Source: Thalassotalea sediminis
GTDB taxonomy: Bacteria; Pseudomonadota; Gammaproteobacteria; Enterobacterales; Alteromonadaceae
NCBI RefSeq assembly: GCF_030295915.1
Contig: NZ_AP027361.1
Coordinates: forward strand, 992,001 to 1,056,000
Length of the DNA: 64,000 nt
Reading direction: 5' to 3'
A program made the translations under genes and the position numbers. This document shows positions 29,610 through 39,368 of the stretch, piece after piece; position 1 is the first letter of the stretch, and each line of letters begins with the position of its first letter. The notes below the pieces were generated by a model. The model was not told the DNA's origin. It did no database searches and worked only from the letters and a program-made list of their open reading frames with translations.

Positions 29610-30284
29610 ATGAAGCGATTTGTCCAGTACCTTTTTTTACTCAAAGTTAAGTATTTAGCAAAAATTCTGTTTCGGTTTAATATCCGCCAAAACGTTAATG
29701 CTCAGCCTCATGATTGGCGACAGGTAAATCTTATAATATTTTTAAACCATACTAGTTTATTTGAGCCGCTATTATTGGGTGTTGCGCCTAATATATTACT
29801 CAAGCAAATTGCAGCTCGACTAATGATACCAGCCGCAGATACCACTCTAGCTCGCCCCTTTACGGGAAAGTTATTAAAAGCGGTTATTCCAGGGTGCATC
29901 CCTATTACACGTAAGAAAGACGCTTCTTGGCAAGTTTTTCTTGATCAGGTTGCATCAAATAAACTGGTAGCAATTTTGCCTGAAGGTAGGATGAAGCGAC
30001 GTAATGGCTTAGATAAGCATGGTGAGCCAATGTCAATTAAACCAGGTGTTGTAGACATACTTGAGCGATTATCATCAGGAAAAATTTTATTTGTATATAG
30101 CGGTGGTTTACATCATATACAAGCTCCAGGCGATAAATTACCTAAGCTATTTAAAGAAATTGATGTCGGTTTAGAACTTGTTGATATAAAGGCTTACAAA
30201 GCTGGCTTGCTGACGTGCGACTCTACTTCTTTTAAAGATAGTGTTGTAAACGACTTACAACGACGCCTATCTACTTGCGAGTAA
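29610..30284 (+). CDS. PlsC-like 1-acyl-glycerol-phosphate acyltransferase family protein
   Basis: This 224-residue protein resembles the lysophospholipid acyltransferase family. FLNHTSLFEPLLLG corresponds to the catalytic NHx4D motif, but the acidic residue is Glu (NHTSLFE), and AILPEGRMKRRNG corresponds to the later EGTR block, with EGRM here. These replacements mark a divergent branch, so the substrate is open. Hydrophobic stretches at residues 8-22 suggest inner membrane association. It is between nqrM and dinB; no RBS is obvious at ATG 29610. Confidence 0.72.
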   Translation: MKRFVQYLFLLKVKYLAKILFRFNIRQNVNAQPHDWRQVNLIIFLNHTSLFEPLLLGVAPNILLKQIAARLMIPAADTTLARPFTGKLLKAVIPGCIPITRKKDASWQVFLDQVASNKLVAILPEGRMKRRNGLDKHGEPMSIKPGVVDILERLSSGKILFVYSGGLHHIQAPGDKLPKLFKEIDVGLELVDIKAYKAGLLTCDSTSFKDSVVNDLQRRLSTCE

Positions 30285-30324
30285 CCTATAACAATTCACT
30301 TGCTCATTAGGACTAATTTATGCA

Positions 30325-30344
30325 TACTGTAAAAAAACACAGTA
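30325..30344 (+). promoter_or_regulatory. LexA (SOS) box upstream of dinB
   Basis: TACTGTAAAAAAACACAGTA fits the LexA operator CTG-N10-CAG with extended flanking symmetry. It ends 10 bases before the dinB start, so LexA would block transcription. Confidence 0.92.
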
Positions 30345-30354
30345 TACTTGAGCT

Positions 30355-31422
30355 ATGCGTAAGATTATCCATATCGACATGGATGCCTTTTATGTCTCTG
30401 TTGAAATGCGAGACAACCCTGAGTTAGCGGGAAAGCCTGTTGCCGTAGGTGGTCCTGGTAGCTCAAGAGGTGTACTTTCTACGTGTAATTACATTGCACG
30501 AGAGTTCGGTGTTCGCTCTGCAATGGCATCTAGTATGGCCTTAAGGAAGTGTCCTAATTTACTTATCGTGCCAAGTCGAATGGACGTATATAGGTCTGTG
30601 AGTGAACACTTACATGGTATTTTTCGTCGATATACCGATATTATAGAACCGTTATCATTAGATGAAGCCTATTTAGATGTTAGCAACTGCACCGCTTGTT
30701 CGGGATCTGCAACATTGATTGCACGAGATATTAGAAAAGCGATTCAAAAAGAGCTTAACTTAACGGCTTCTGCCGGTATCGCCCCTTTGAAATTTCTCGC
30801 AAAAATTGCGTCAGATCTTGACAAACCCAACGGACAATATGTCATATTGCCAGAAAACGTTATTCCCTTCATTGAACAAATGCCACTCAATAAAATACCG
30901 GGTGTTGGCAAGGTAACCTATCAAAAATTACAACAATGTGGTCTGCACATAGGCAGAGATATTAGGGCAAGTTCACAATCAGCATTAGTGAAAACATTTG
31001 GTAAACTGGGAGCGTCGCTTTGGCAGAAATGCCAAGGAATTGATAATCGAGCTGTCGAAGTAACCCGAGTTAGGAAAAGTGTAGGCGTTGAACATACCTT
31101 TGCGCGAGATATAACCGAAGTCGAGGAGCTTAAAGCGTATATGGTATCGCAGTTGTTACCTAAGTTAATTAAGCGTTCAAGTCGATATATTGAGGAACGC
31201 GGTATTAGTAAGATCGGTGTTAAAATTAAATTTAGTGATTTTCAGCAAACGACAAAAGAAATGCAATTAGAAGGCATAGAGCCACGTGCTTTTAATTTAT
31301 TACTTGAAGAGGCAATACAGCGAGGACATGGCAAGTCGGTTAGGCTTCTAGGTGTTCACGTTGGTTTAAATTCTAAGAAAAGTGATGAAGTACATCAACA
31401 ATTTGAATTTGAATTGAGTTGA
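30355..31422 (+). CDS. dinB: DNA polymerase IV
   Basis: This 355-residue Y-family polymerase performs error-prone translesion synthesis. Catalytic acidic residues are seen in IIHIDMDAFYVSVEMRDNPEL near the N-terminus and PLSLDEAYLDVS (about residue 100). The helix-hairpin-helix thumb has KIPGVGKVTYQKL, and a little-finger domain follows. The C-terminus has QQFEFELS, ending in a stretch that could serve as the beta-clamp motif (QxxFEF). A LexA box precedes the ATG, so it belongs to the SOS regulon. Confidence 0.97.
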   Translation: MRKIIHIDMDAFYVSVEMRDNPELAGKPVAVGGPGSSRGVLSTCNYIAREFGVRSAMASSMALRKCPNLLIVPSRMDVYRSVSEHLHGIFRRYTDIIEPLSLDEAYLDVSNCTACSGSATLIARDIRKAIQKELNLTASAGIAPLKFLAKIASDLDKPNGQYVILPENVIPFIEQMPLNKIPGVGKVTYQKLQQCGLHIGRDIRASSQSALVKTFGKLGASLWQKCQGIDNRAVEVTRVRKSVGVEHTFARDITEVEELKAYMVSQLLPKLIKRSSRYIEERGISKIGVKIKFSDFQQTTKEMQLEGIEPRAFNLLLEEAIQRGHGKSVRLLGVHVGLNSKKSDEVHQQFEFELS

Positions 31423-31525
31423 ACGTGTCACTTTGAGTGTTTTTAGTCTACTACACCAAGTCGTTTAATGATGACATATTAAAATCGTGGATAACAAGTG
31501 CAGGTTATGTGAGTTAATAATAAGC

Positions 31526-31558
31526 ATACCCGAGCGCAGGTAATATACACTCGGGTAT
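31526..31558 (-). repeat. Inverted repeat downstream of the PEP-CTERM gene
   Basis: ATACCCGAG and CTCGGGTAT pair perfectly over 9 bp with a 15-base loop. It lies 13 bases past the stop of the minus-strand gene. No T-run follows on either strand, so it is at most an atypical terminator. Confidence 0.45.
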
Positions 31559-31571
31559 TAGTAGTTCACGT

Positions 31572-32495
31572 TTAGCTATTACGTAATGATCTAAATGTTA
31601 AACCTATTAATGCTAAAGAAAGTAGCAAAATTGAGCTTGGTTCAGGTACTTCAGTTGCCGCAGGATCTCTCGCCCATATGTTGATATGTACTGGTTCCTT
31701 ATCACCAATATCTGCACCAAAGAAATGTACAGGAAAGTCTCCCATACCAAATGTGCCACCTAGAACATAAGGAGTATTGAAATTAACATAGTTTGGATCA
31801 TTTTTGTCAGTATTAACAAGTTCAAAGATTTCTTTAAAGTCAAAATCATATACAGCAAATTTTGACGCTGTATTTACTGAAAAGGCTAAATGATCAAACG
31901 TTGCTTCTCCTAATAAACTTTGTGCTTGGTCAATAACATCGAGCTTAGTGGCTAATTCCCACGTACCTACTGTATTGTTAGGACATGTTTGTAAAAACCA
32001 ATTATCGCAATCATAATTAAACGTTAAGGTTAATAGATCACCGATATCTAATGTAATGGCTTCTTGTTTACCTGCTTCAGCATAATAGGTTTCATTATTG
32101 TCGTCAGTATCCCAGACGGTTTTACCTAGATGAATCCAACCTGGATCGGTAGCATTACCATCATTGTCTAGGTCTTGTAGGTCTTCTTGTTCGATAAACT
32201 CCATTCCGGAGAAAAAGCCATTTTGACCATTTAATAAACCATCACCTAGTTCACCTATATTGTTGTATGTATAAGGGTCAAATAAACCATCTGCTACCCA
32301 ATCAACTGTATCAAATACACCACGACAATCAGAGGCATTAAAGTTATAGCCGTTTAATAAATTGTCGTTACTATCTAATGTTTCGATTCTATCGAGCGCA
32401 AAACTTTCAGTGCTACAGTCCTTCATATGCCCGGCATTGGCATTGAGCGTAAATGCCAATAGTGCTAATGAGCATACTTTAATCAGTTGTTTCAT
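31572..32495 (-). CDS. PEP-CTERM sorting domain protein
   Basis: This 307-residue exported protein has a signal peptide (about 21 residues, ending LNANAG) and a C-terminal sorting tag: VPEPSSILLLSLALIGLTF, then a basic RSLRNS tail. PEP-CTERM tags are recognised by exosortase and the proteins are usually linked to exopolysaccharide and biofilm. The middle region is rich in Asp and Asn and aromatic residues, contains a Cys pair in YDCDNWFLQTC, and has no domain I recognise. No exosortase or polysaccharide gene is in the window, so the sorting machinery must lie elsewhere. Confidence 0.85.
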   Translation of the reverse strand: MKQLIKVCSLALLAFTLNANAGHMKDCSTESFALDRIETLDSNDNLLNGYNFNASDCRGVFDTVDWVADGLFDPYTYNNIGELGDGLLNGQNGFFSGMEFIEQEDLQDLDNDGNATDPGWIHLGKTVWDTDDNNETYYAEAGKQEAITLDIGDLLTLTFNYDCDNWFLQTCPNNTVGTWELATKLDVIDQAQSLLGEATFDHLAFSVNTASKFAVYDFDFKEIFELVNTDKNDPNYVNFNTPYVLGGTFGMGDFPVHFFGADIGDKEPVHINIWARDPAATEVPEPSSILLLSLALIGLTFRSLRNS

Positions 32496-32654
32496 AAAAC
32501 ATTCCTTTTGTATGATTGTACTATTACCCCCTCTTACGCATGAACCGTGCCATAACTTAGTCTCTTGTTTTATATATATATTTAATTTTGTCTATTGATT
32601 GTGTTGTAAAATATTTTGACACTTATTTTTCACTTATGGTGGAAAAATAACAAT

Positions 32655-32680
32655 AAAAAAGGAGCTCATTGAGCTCCTTT
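32655..32680 (-). terminator. Terminator of the peroxiredoxin gene
   Basis: GGAGCTC and GAGCTCC pair around a 3-4 base loop; on the minus strand the stem is followed by a T-run. Confidence 0.9.
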
Positions 32681-32703
32681 AACTATGCCGGTTAACTTAT
32701 CTC

Positions 32704-33267
32704 TTAGATCTTGCCTACCAAGTCTAAGCTAGGTGTTAATGTTGCTTCACCTTGTTCCCAAGCTGCAGGACATACTTCACCGTCGTTTTCTCTTACGTAT
32801 TGTGCTGCTTTAACATTACGCACCATGTCTTTCGCGCTTCGGCCGATACCACCAGCGTGAATGTGTGCAACTTGGATGATACCGTCAGGGTCTGCTAAGA
32901 AAGTACCACGGTGTGCCATGTGATCTTCTTCAATCATTACATCAAAACCGCGAGTAATGTTGCCCGTTTGGTCGCCAATCATTGGAAATTTGATTTTACC
33001 AATCGCGTCTGAAGAATCATGCCATGCTTTGTGAGAGAAGTGTGTGTCTGTTGAAACAGCATATACTTCTACACCTAACTTTTGTAGTTCTTCGTATTGG
33101 TTCGCCATATCTTCAAGCTCTGTTGGGCAAACAAAGGTAAAGTCAGCAGGGTAGAATAAAAATATAGACCATTTTCCCTTTACGCTTTCAGATGATACTT
33201 CAACGAATTCTCCATTATGAAATGCTTGTGCTGTAAATTCTGGGATTGATTTTCCTATTTGAGCCAT
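32704..33267 (-). CDS. ahpC: AhpC-type 2-Cys peroxiredoxin
   Basis: This 187-residue enzyme reduces hydrogen peroxide and organic peroxides. The peroxidatic Cys47 is in [12 protein letters not shown] and the resolving Cys166 in GEVCPAAW, with the HxAGG-type [12 protein letters not shown] between. Length and motifs match AhpC of the AhpC/Prx1 class. No ahpF lies next to it, so the electron donor is elsewhere. AGGAAAAC precedes the start. A 7-bp inverted repeat (AAAAGCA...TGCTTTT) lies about 50 bases upstream. Its position near katG and oxyR suggests OxyR control, not shown by a clear operator. Confidence 0.94.
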   Translation of the reverse strand: MAQIGKSIPEFTAQAFHNGEFVEVSSESVKGKWSIFLFYPADFTFVCPTELEDMANQYEELQKLGVEVYAVSTDTHFSHKAWHDSSDAIGKIKFPMIGDQTGNITRGFDVMIEEDHMAHRGTFLADPDGIIQVAHIHAGGIGRSAKDMVRNVKAAQYVRENDGEVCPAAWEQGEATLTPSLDLVGKI

Positions 33268-33437
33268 GTTGTTTTCCTCGTTATGTCATGAAACTAATGA
33301 ATTATTTTTGCGTTAAAAGCATGTTTGCTTTTGATGTTGTTATAATAAAAGTAACTAACGTTTATGTATAATTGATTAAAACTATAACTATGTTTAGTTT
33401 TTTAGAATAATAAAAAGGGCGCTCATTTTTAAGTCAT

Positions 33438-33471
33438 AAAAAAACCAGTGCTGAGTTACCATATGCACTGG
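33438..33471 (-). terminator. Terminator of katG
   Basis: CCAGTGC and GCACTGG form a stem with a 13-base loop; on the minus strand a run of T follows. Confidence 0.85.
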
Positions 33472-33493
33472 CTTAATCGTTATTTGTTATCGA

Positions 33494-35707
33494 TTATTTT
33501 AGGTCAAACCTGTCATGTTGCATGACTTTTACCCAAGCATTGATGAAGTCATTAACAAACTTCTTCTTACCATCTGTTGAGGCATAAACTTCTGCTACAG
33601 CACGTAATTCTGAGCTTGAACCGAAGATTAAATCAACAGGTGTTGCTTGCCAAACCACATTGCCAGATTTACGCTCGATACCATTGTAAATACCTGGTTT
33701 GTCAGCTTTCTCCCACTCATAGGACATGTCTAATAAGTTAACGAAAAAGTCATTGGTTAGTTGACCCGGTGTTTTAGTAAATACACCGTATTTAGTACCT
33801 TGATAGTTGGCATCAAGAACTCGTAAACCACCAACTAATACGGTCATTTCAGGAACGTTAAGTCCAAGCAAATTCGCTTTATCTACTAGCATTTCTGTAG
33901 GCGACATATAAGCACTATCTGAATAGTAATTACGGAAGCCGTCAGCATCAGGTTCTAGGTAGTTAAACGAATCAACATCTGTTTGTGCTTGTGTTGCATC
34001 AACACGACCTGGAGTAAATGGCACTGTGACTTTAACGCCTGCATCAGCAGCTGCTTTCTCAATAGCTGCTGCGCCACCTAGTACAATAATGTCTGCTAGA
34101 GAAACCTTTCTGCTTGAACGCTTGTTAAATGCAGCTTGCACGTCTTTAAGTTTAGTAATTACTTTTTTAAGCTCAACTGGATTATTCGCTGTCCAGTTAA
34201 TTTGCGGTTCTAAGGCGATACGTGCACCATTTGCGCCACCACGCATATCGGTAACACGGTGACTAGAAGCCGCAGACCAAGCCGTTCTAATAAGTTCTTG
34301 CGTTGATAAACCATTGTCTAAGATCTTACCTTTTAACTTATCAACACTTTTACTCGAAATGGTTTTTCCTTTGTGCTTAGGTAACGGGTCTTGCCATAGC
34401 AAAACCTCTTCTGGCACTTCATCGCCCAAATAACGAGCACGAGGCCCCATGTCACGGTGAGTTAATTTGAACCAAGCTTTGGCAAATGCTAATTCATATT
34501 CTTTAGGATCTTTTCTGAAACGTTCGACAATTTCTCTAAACTCGGGATCTTTCTTTAAAGCGATATCAGTGGTGAACATCATTGGTAAATTCATTTTACC
34601 TGGAATGTGTGCATCAGGAGAGATCTTTAGATCATCATTGTCAGGCTTCCACTGTTTACCACCAGAAGGGCTCTTGGTAAGTACCCAGTTGAAGTTCATT
34701 AAGTTATCTAAGTAATTGGTTGACCATTGTGTGGGGGTTGCAGTCCAAGCACCTTCTAAGCCACTGGTTGTCGTGTCAGCGCTATGGCCTTTCCCACATT
34801 TGTTTTGCCAACCAAAACCTTGTTTTTCAATGTCAGCCGCAGCTGGCTCTTTACCAATACAATCACCGACTTTACGAGCACCATGAGCCTTACCAAACGT
34901 ATGACCACCAGCAATTAGCGCAACAATTTCTTCATCATTCATTGCCATGCGACCAAATGACATACGAATGTCTTGCGCAGCTAGTAGCGGATCAGGCTTA
35001 CCATGAGGGCCTTCAGGGTTAACATAGATAAGTCCCATTTCTACAGCAGCTAAAGGACCTTTGAGCTTGCCTTTCATATCACGACGTTCGTCTTTTAACC
35101 ATGCCGTTTCAGGTCCCCAGTAAACAAGATCTGGTTCCCAATCGTCGGTACGACCGCCAGCAAAACCAAAGGTTTTAAAACCCATTGATTCTAAAGCAAC
35201 ATTACCCGCTAAAACCATTAAATCAGCCCAAGAAATGCTACGACCGTATTTTTGTTTGACAGGCCATAGTAAACGACGAGCTTTGTCTAGGTTGGCGTTA
35301 TCTGGCCAGCTATTTAATGGATCAAAACGTTGTTGGCCGCCCGCTGCACCACCGCGACCATCATTTACACGATAAACCCCCGCGCTGTGCCAAGCCATAC
35401 GGATCATTAGCGGACCATAGTGACCCCAATCAGCAGGCCACCATGCTTTAGAGTCTTTTAATGTTGATTCGATGTCTTTTTTAAGGGTTTTCAAGTCAAG
35501 CGCAGAAAACGCTTTAGCGTAATCGAAATCACTGCCGTACGGGTTTGATTCAGCGCCATGTTGTCTAAGCGGGCTTAAATTTAGTTGATCAGGCCACCAG
35601 AATTGGTTTGTTTTTGCTTCCCCAGATGCATATGCAGTTGGGGAAAGCGTTAGGGTAGATAGCGCAACTGAAATTGCTGCAGCTAATGGTAATGCTTTCT
35701 TGAACAT
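33494..35707 (-). CDS. katG: Catalase-peroxidase KatG, exported form
   Basis: This 737-residue haem enzyme degrades hydrogen peroxide. It has a signal peptide of about 28 residues (basic start, hydrophobic core, AYASGE cleavage region), unlike cytoplasmic E. coli KatG, so it is probably periplasmic like KatP. The distal site RMAWHSAG (Arg103, Trp106, His107), the [12 protein letters not shown]yr and the RMAMND Met supply the Met-Tyr-Trp adduct of catalase activity. The proximal His lies in [11 protein letters not shown]. The C-terminal duplicated domain is complete. It is divergent from oxyR over a 259-base gap. Confidence 0.96.
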   Translation of the reverse strand: MFKKALPLAAAISVALSTLTLSPTAYASGEAKTNQFWWPDQLNLSPLRQHGAESNPYGSDFDYAKAFSALDLKTLKKDIESTLKDSKAWWPADWGHYGPLMIRMAWHSAGVYRVNDGRGGAAGGQQRFDPLNSWPDNANLDKARRLLWPVKQKYGRSISWADLMVLAGNVALESMGFKTFGFAGGRTDDWEPDLVYWGPETAWLKDERRDMKGKLKGPLAAVEMGLIYVNPEGPHGKPDPLLAAQDIRMSFGRMAMNDEEIVALIAGGHTFGKAHGARKVGDCIGKEPAAADIEKQGFGWQNKCGKGHSADTTTSGLEGAWTATPTQWSTNYLDNLMNFNWVLTKSPSGGKQWKPDNDDLKISPDAHIPGKMNLPMMFTTDIALKKDPEFREIVERFRKDPKEYELAFAKAWFKLTHRDMGPRARYLGDEVPEEVLLWQDPLPKHKGKTISSKSVDKLKGKILDNGLSTQELIRTAWSAASSHRVTDMRGGANGARIALEPQINWTANNPVELKKVITKLKDVQAAFNKRSSRKVSLADIIVLGGAAAIEKAAADAGVKVTVPFTPGRVDATQAQTDVDSFNYLEPDADGFRNYYSDSAYMSPTEMLVDKANLLGLNVPEMTVLVGGLRVLDANYQGTKYGVFTKTPGQLTNDFFVNLLDMSYEWEKADKPGIYNGIERKSGNVVWQATPVDLIFGSSSELRAVAEVYASTDGKKKFVNDFINAWVKVMQHDRFDLK

Positions 35708-35966
35708 TCGATTGTCCTCGTTTTTTTGTGTTGTAGAAAACTTCCTTTAAAGGGTAGTTAGCAATGTAAAAGTTGGATAATTTATTGATTAGAAGACAAT
35801 ATTCAGTTTTATTGAAGCTTGTATTTATCCTTTTATAACAGAAGGTTATATTTAGAATAAGCTTGATAAAATGTTTGTTAAGTATTTGTTCAATAAGTTT
35901 TTACTGACAAGCTAATGAATTATTGAATATAATTTTGTTTATGTTCAATTTAATCAATTGATAAAA

Positions 35967-36869
35967 ATGATTTCAATAAAACAGTTGTATTATGCGTTAG
36001 CGGTCGAAAAAACCTTACATTTTAAGAAAGCGGCAGAAGCATGCAATGTGTCACAATCAGCGCTGAGTACCGCAATAAGTGAGCTTGAGAAACAACTTGG
36101 TGTTGTTATTTTTGAGCGAAATAATAAGCAGGTATTAATTACTGATGATGGCCAGCTAATTCTCAATAAAGCGAAACGGGTTAAGCTTGAGCTTGATGAG
36201 TTGATGCAAGTTTCCCAAGTCAACAAACAGCCTTTTAATACCGGGATGTCGATCGGTGTGATTCCAACTATTGGTCCTTATTTGTTACCTAAGGTGCTGC
36301 CTGAATTACGTCGACAACACCCTAATTTTAAGCTCAAAATAATGGAAGAACAATCGCACGTACTTGTTGATTTAGTGCGTACTGGCGAATTAGACGCCGC
36401 TATTTTGGCACTACCATTTCCAATTGATGGATTAATGAAGTTTGATTTTTGGCAAGAAGACTTTTATTGGGTAAGCCATAAGGATGAATGTCCGAGTCAA
36501 ATGCAAGAGATTACCAGTGAAGAATTAGCGCTTGATAAGTTGATGCTTTTAAAAGAAGGGCATTGCCTTAAAGATCATGCATTAGCTGCGTGTAAGTTTC
36601 GAGAGCAAAAACAAAACACTGAATTTGATTCAGCGAGTCTACATACGTTAGTACAGATGGTTGCGGGTAAACTTGGTACGACTCTGGTACCTCAAATGGC
36701 GCTTGATCAATTAATACATGATGAATCTGAGCTGCGTGCGATTCATTTAAATGAGCCAGGGCCACATCGAACGATATCTTTGATAACAAGACCAAATTAT
36801 GTACGTACAAATGAGATTATATTGCTAAAAACTTTATTCCACGAGCAATTACTTACCAAATGCCAATAG
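35967..36869 (+). CDS. oxyR: OxyR, peroxide-sensing LysR-type regulator
   Basis: This 300-residue protein has an N-terminal LysR winged helix (FKKAAEACNVSQSALSTAISELE, about residues 19-41) and a substrate-binding-like sensor domain. The sensor holds Cys200 and Cys209 in LLKEGHCLKDHALAAC, with the same spacing as Cys199 and Cys208 of E. coli OxyR, which form the activating disulfide. I start at ATG 35967; the TTG at 35958 is less likely. It is divergent from katG and near ahpC, its usual targets. I could not pick out a confident OxyR operator in the AT-rich gap. Confidence 0.94.
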   Translation: MISIKQLYYALAVEKTLHFKKAAEACNVSQSALSTAISELEKQLGVVIFERNNKQVLITDDGQLILNKAKRVKLELDELMQVSQVNKQPFNTGMSIGVIPTIGPYLLPKVLPELRRQHPNFKLKIMEEQSHVLVDLVRTGELDAAILALPFPIDGLMKFDFWQEDFYWVSHKDECPSQMQEITSEELALDKLMLLKEGHCLKDHALAACKFREQKQNTEFDSASLHTLVQMVAGKLGTTLVPQMALDQLIHDESELRAIHLNEPGPHRTISLITRPNYVRTNEIILLKTLFHEQLLTKCQ

Positions 36870-36970
36870 TTAAGTTCATTTTTTTAGATTGTTATCGTGA
36901 ATTTAATCAAATTTACCAAACATGATGGTTTAGCCATAATAACAGCCAGATAAGTGAAGAGGAGATAACA

Positions 36971-37099
36971 ATGAGAAAATTACTTAATCAAATTATGGCA
37001 AATTTCGATAATAGCAAAAAAGATACAATAGAATTCAGCTGTAACTATTCAAACAACTATTATGGTGATCAAATTTGCTTAGTCAAACATAGTAACTAA
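36971..37099 (+). CDS. Small 42-residue protein downstream of oxyR
   Basis: A short frame starts at ATG 36971 after a very good GAGGAGATAACA ribosome binding site and ends at TAA 37097-37099, 25 bases before a strong terminator. The product is polar and rich in Asn and Tyr (CNYSNNYYGDQ) with two cysteines and has no membrane segment. It lies 101 bases after oxyR on the same strand. I do not recognise it. The site strength and the terminator support a real gene. Confidence 0.6.
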   Translation: MRKLLNQIMANFDNSKKDTIEFSCNYSNNYYGDQICLVKHSN

Positions 37100-37123
37100 A
37101 AGCTATTCGAATTCATTACATTT

Positions 37124-37150
37124 AAAAAGGGCTAATTTATAGCCCTTTTT
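37124..37150 (+). terminator. Bidirectional terminator after the 42-residue gene
   Basis: AAAAAGGGCTA and TAGCCCTTTTT pair around ATTTA. The A and T runs on both sides suit termination of the plus-strand small gene and of the minus-strand lipoprotein gene. Confidence 0.9.
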
Positions 37151-37184
37151 ACTACACGCTAACTCATTAAAATAGAGCATTAAC

Positions 37185-39173
37185 TTAATGAGCGTTAATA
37201 ATCTCTAACTGATTTTCACTTGCGATATACATAATCATACGTATATCGTCAGCTGAAAGTACAGAACGGGTTGGTTGGTTTCCTTCAGTAACAACAGTCT
37301 TGCTTATTTGTTGCTGCTGGTAAGCATTAATTAAAAAGCCTTCGTTAGGATCAAAGCGAATATAGTAAGGCTGGTTACTTTGTGATTTAACTAACTCAAG
37401 CGTCGTATTGTCTTCTGCCTGTGGCAATAACCCCTGGTCAGTAAAGTTTGTACCATCAAAACTAATCCATTCGCTTGTTGGGCTTATCGCATAGATCCCT
37501 AGTTCATTATCATCAACAATAAAGCTGCTCACTGATTGATCTTCTGTTAATAAAGACGGGCGATATTGTTGTGATAGAGAGGCTGTTATTGATTGCTCAG
37601 CAAAGTCGTTTGCCGTAAGCATATAACGTTTAAATGTTGAGTCAACTATATCAAGTGCATACAAAGACTGTGTATTTTTTGCTTGCTGAACTTGGCTGGT
37701 GAAAAACGCATTTTCTGCATCCCAAAATACTCTTTTTAAGTCTGTTGTCGCAAATTCCATTGCTTGTGTCACAACATAATGGCGACCTGAAACGTGAACG
37801 AACTGCAAAGGGGAGAATTCAATATCACTGTCAGTTAACGTTTTGATGGTATTGGATAATAAATCTATTTTATATCTATGTGTCGTTGTTGATTCAGTAC
37901 CATCTTCCGCTGTTATTGTTTCTTCTGCGCTTGCAAGTAACGTATTGCCATCAGGTGAAATTACAAGTTGGCTTAACATTGAACTCTCCGGTGAAACAGG
38001 CATCGTAGCGATTAAGTCACCCGTGTGAGCATGATAGGTAAGTAACTCATTGTCTTGAGCGAGGTATATATAGGGTAAATATGTTGAAGCAACAATGGCG
38101 TTATTATTGGGCGAGATATCATCAATGACAAAGGGATCGCTGTTAGCTGAATCGAGGTAGAAAGAAACATTAATCACTTCTGAAGTGATAGAATTATCAA
38201 TTTGATTAGCGTCATTTAAGGCATCAACAACGATTGTTGCTTGATGCAAGCCATCGTTTAAGCTCACTGAACCGTCAATTGTAACGGCAAGGCCATTATC
38301 AGCTATTGGCGTTAATGTCAGCCAAGATGCGCTCGAAGTTGCCTGCCAATTGCTACCAGAAGGACGATTGGTAGCAATAGTTACTTGTTGTTGCAGTGTA
38401 GCTACATTCGCACGCTGAGTGAACGAAAGTCCTTGTCTGCTTGCATATAAATAATGTCTGTCTAATCCTAATGAGACTGGAATTGTCTTTGAATCACCCG
38501 TCGTCGTTTCGATGATGGTTAACGTTGTTTGATATAAACCCGATTCATTGAAGTCAGTTAATGCTGCTGTCAACTTAATTTCAGATGTACCCGTTCCAGT
38601 GTTTGTATCTACTGATAACCAATCAGCTTCTGCAGACACAGACCAGGTATTATTGCTTTCGCTGGTGATGGTAAGTGATTGAGATGGAATTTCTTCATCG
38701 CCCAATGTTGCTTGAAAATCAATTTGGTTTTTATTTGGGCTAAGGTGCCAAATTAATAAAGAAACATCGATGTCATGATGAACGAGATCTTTTTCATTTA
38801 CATCGCCTGTAGTAAGCCGTAATGTGGTGTTGTAAAGGTCAGGCATGATGTTATCAGCATTGACTAATTTAACCGTGACTACTGCTGAATTTTCGGTGAT
38901 TTCTTCTGTTGAAAAGTTTAGCCATCCTACTGGTTGAGCATCAGGTGCATACCCAAGCAATAAGCCATTACCAGTATAGTTGACCTTAACTTGCACTGTA
39001 TCATCTGCAGTTTTTAGCACTTCATGACCAAAATTTATCGATGTAGTGTCAGCAGAAATACTAAAGTTCACTGATGATTTGTCTGCATTTGAACTTTCAC
39101 CACAGGCTTGAACAATAATAGCTAAAGCGAGCGCAAATGTGGTGCGTATTAGGTGAGTAGAATAATCCTTCAT
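37185..39173 (-). CDS. Large lipoprotein with BACON-like repeats and propeller-like C-terminus
   Basis: The start is ATG 39173 because AGGGA precedes it and a signal peptide with lipobox VQAC follows (Cys about residue 24); the frame extends 13 codons further upstream. The 662-residue product has three tandem immunoglobulin-like regions, each near 100 residues, with the pattern W-x-S/T-x-S-A-x-x-W-L-x-(V/L) (SVSAEADWLSV, QATSSASWLTL), typical of BACON domains. The C-terminal 330 residues contain beta strands with ISPDGNTLLASAEE, reminiscent of WD-like propellers. BACON domains often bind carbohydrate or protein at the cell surface. Function and substrate are unknown. It has no operon partner. 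Confidence 0.75.
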   Translation of the reverse strand: MKDYSTHLIRTTFALALAIIVQACGESSNADKSSVNFSISADTTSINFGHEVLKTADDTVQVKVNYTGNGLLLGYAPDAQPVGWLNFSTEEITENSAVVTVKLVNADNIMPDLYNTTLRLTTGDVNEKDLVHHDIDVSLLIWHLSPNKNQIDFQATLGDEEIPSQSLTITSESNNTWSVSAEADWLSVDTNTGTGTSEIKLTAALTDFNESGLYQTTLTIIETTTGDSKTIPVSLGLDRHYLYASRQGLSFTQRANVATLQQQVTIATNRPSGSNWQATSSASWLTLTPIADNGLAVTIDGSVSLNDGLHQATIVVDALNDANQIDNSITSEVINVSFYLDSANSDPFVIDDISPNNNAIVASTYLPYIYLAQDNELLTYHAHTGDLIATMPVSPESSMLSQLVISPDGNTLLASAEETITAEDGTESTTTHRYKIDLLSNTIKTLTDSDIEFSPLQFVHVSGRHYVVTQAMEFATTDLKRVFWDAENAFFTSQVQQAKNTQSLYALDIVDSTFKRYMLTANDFAEQSITASLSQQYRPSLLTEDQSVSSFIVDDNELGIYAISPTSEWISFDGTNFTDQGLLPQAEDNTTLELVKSQSNQPYYIRFDPNEGFLINAYQQQQISKTVVTEGNQPTRSVLSADDIRMIMYIASENQLEIINAH

Positions 39174-39368
39174 ATAGTTCCCTATATTGGTTGGCAGCTT
39201 TTTGTTGATCATATCAATTGTTAACAGTATTTTGCGTGATTCTTTAGTCTTTGTAAAAACTTATCACAATTTAAGTGCGAATGAGGATTTTTTATCAAGT
39301 TAAAGGTAGAATAGTTAGATGTTTTACACTAAATTGCCTGTGCCGACACTTTATCGACATTACGTAAC

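Noticed and set aside
35708..35966. OxyR operator between katG and oxyR.
   Set aside because: The gap is AT-rich and has partial ATAG/CTAT words, but no set with the expected spacing that I could defend.
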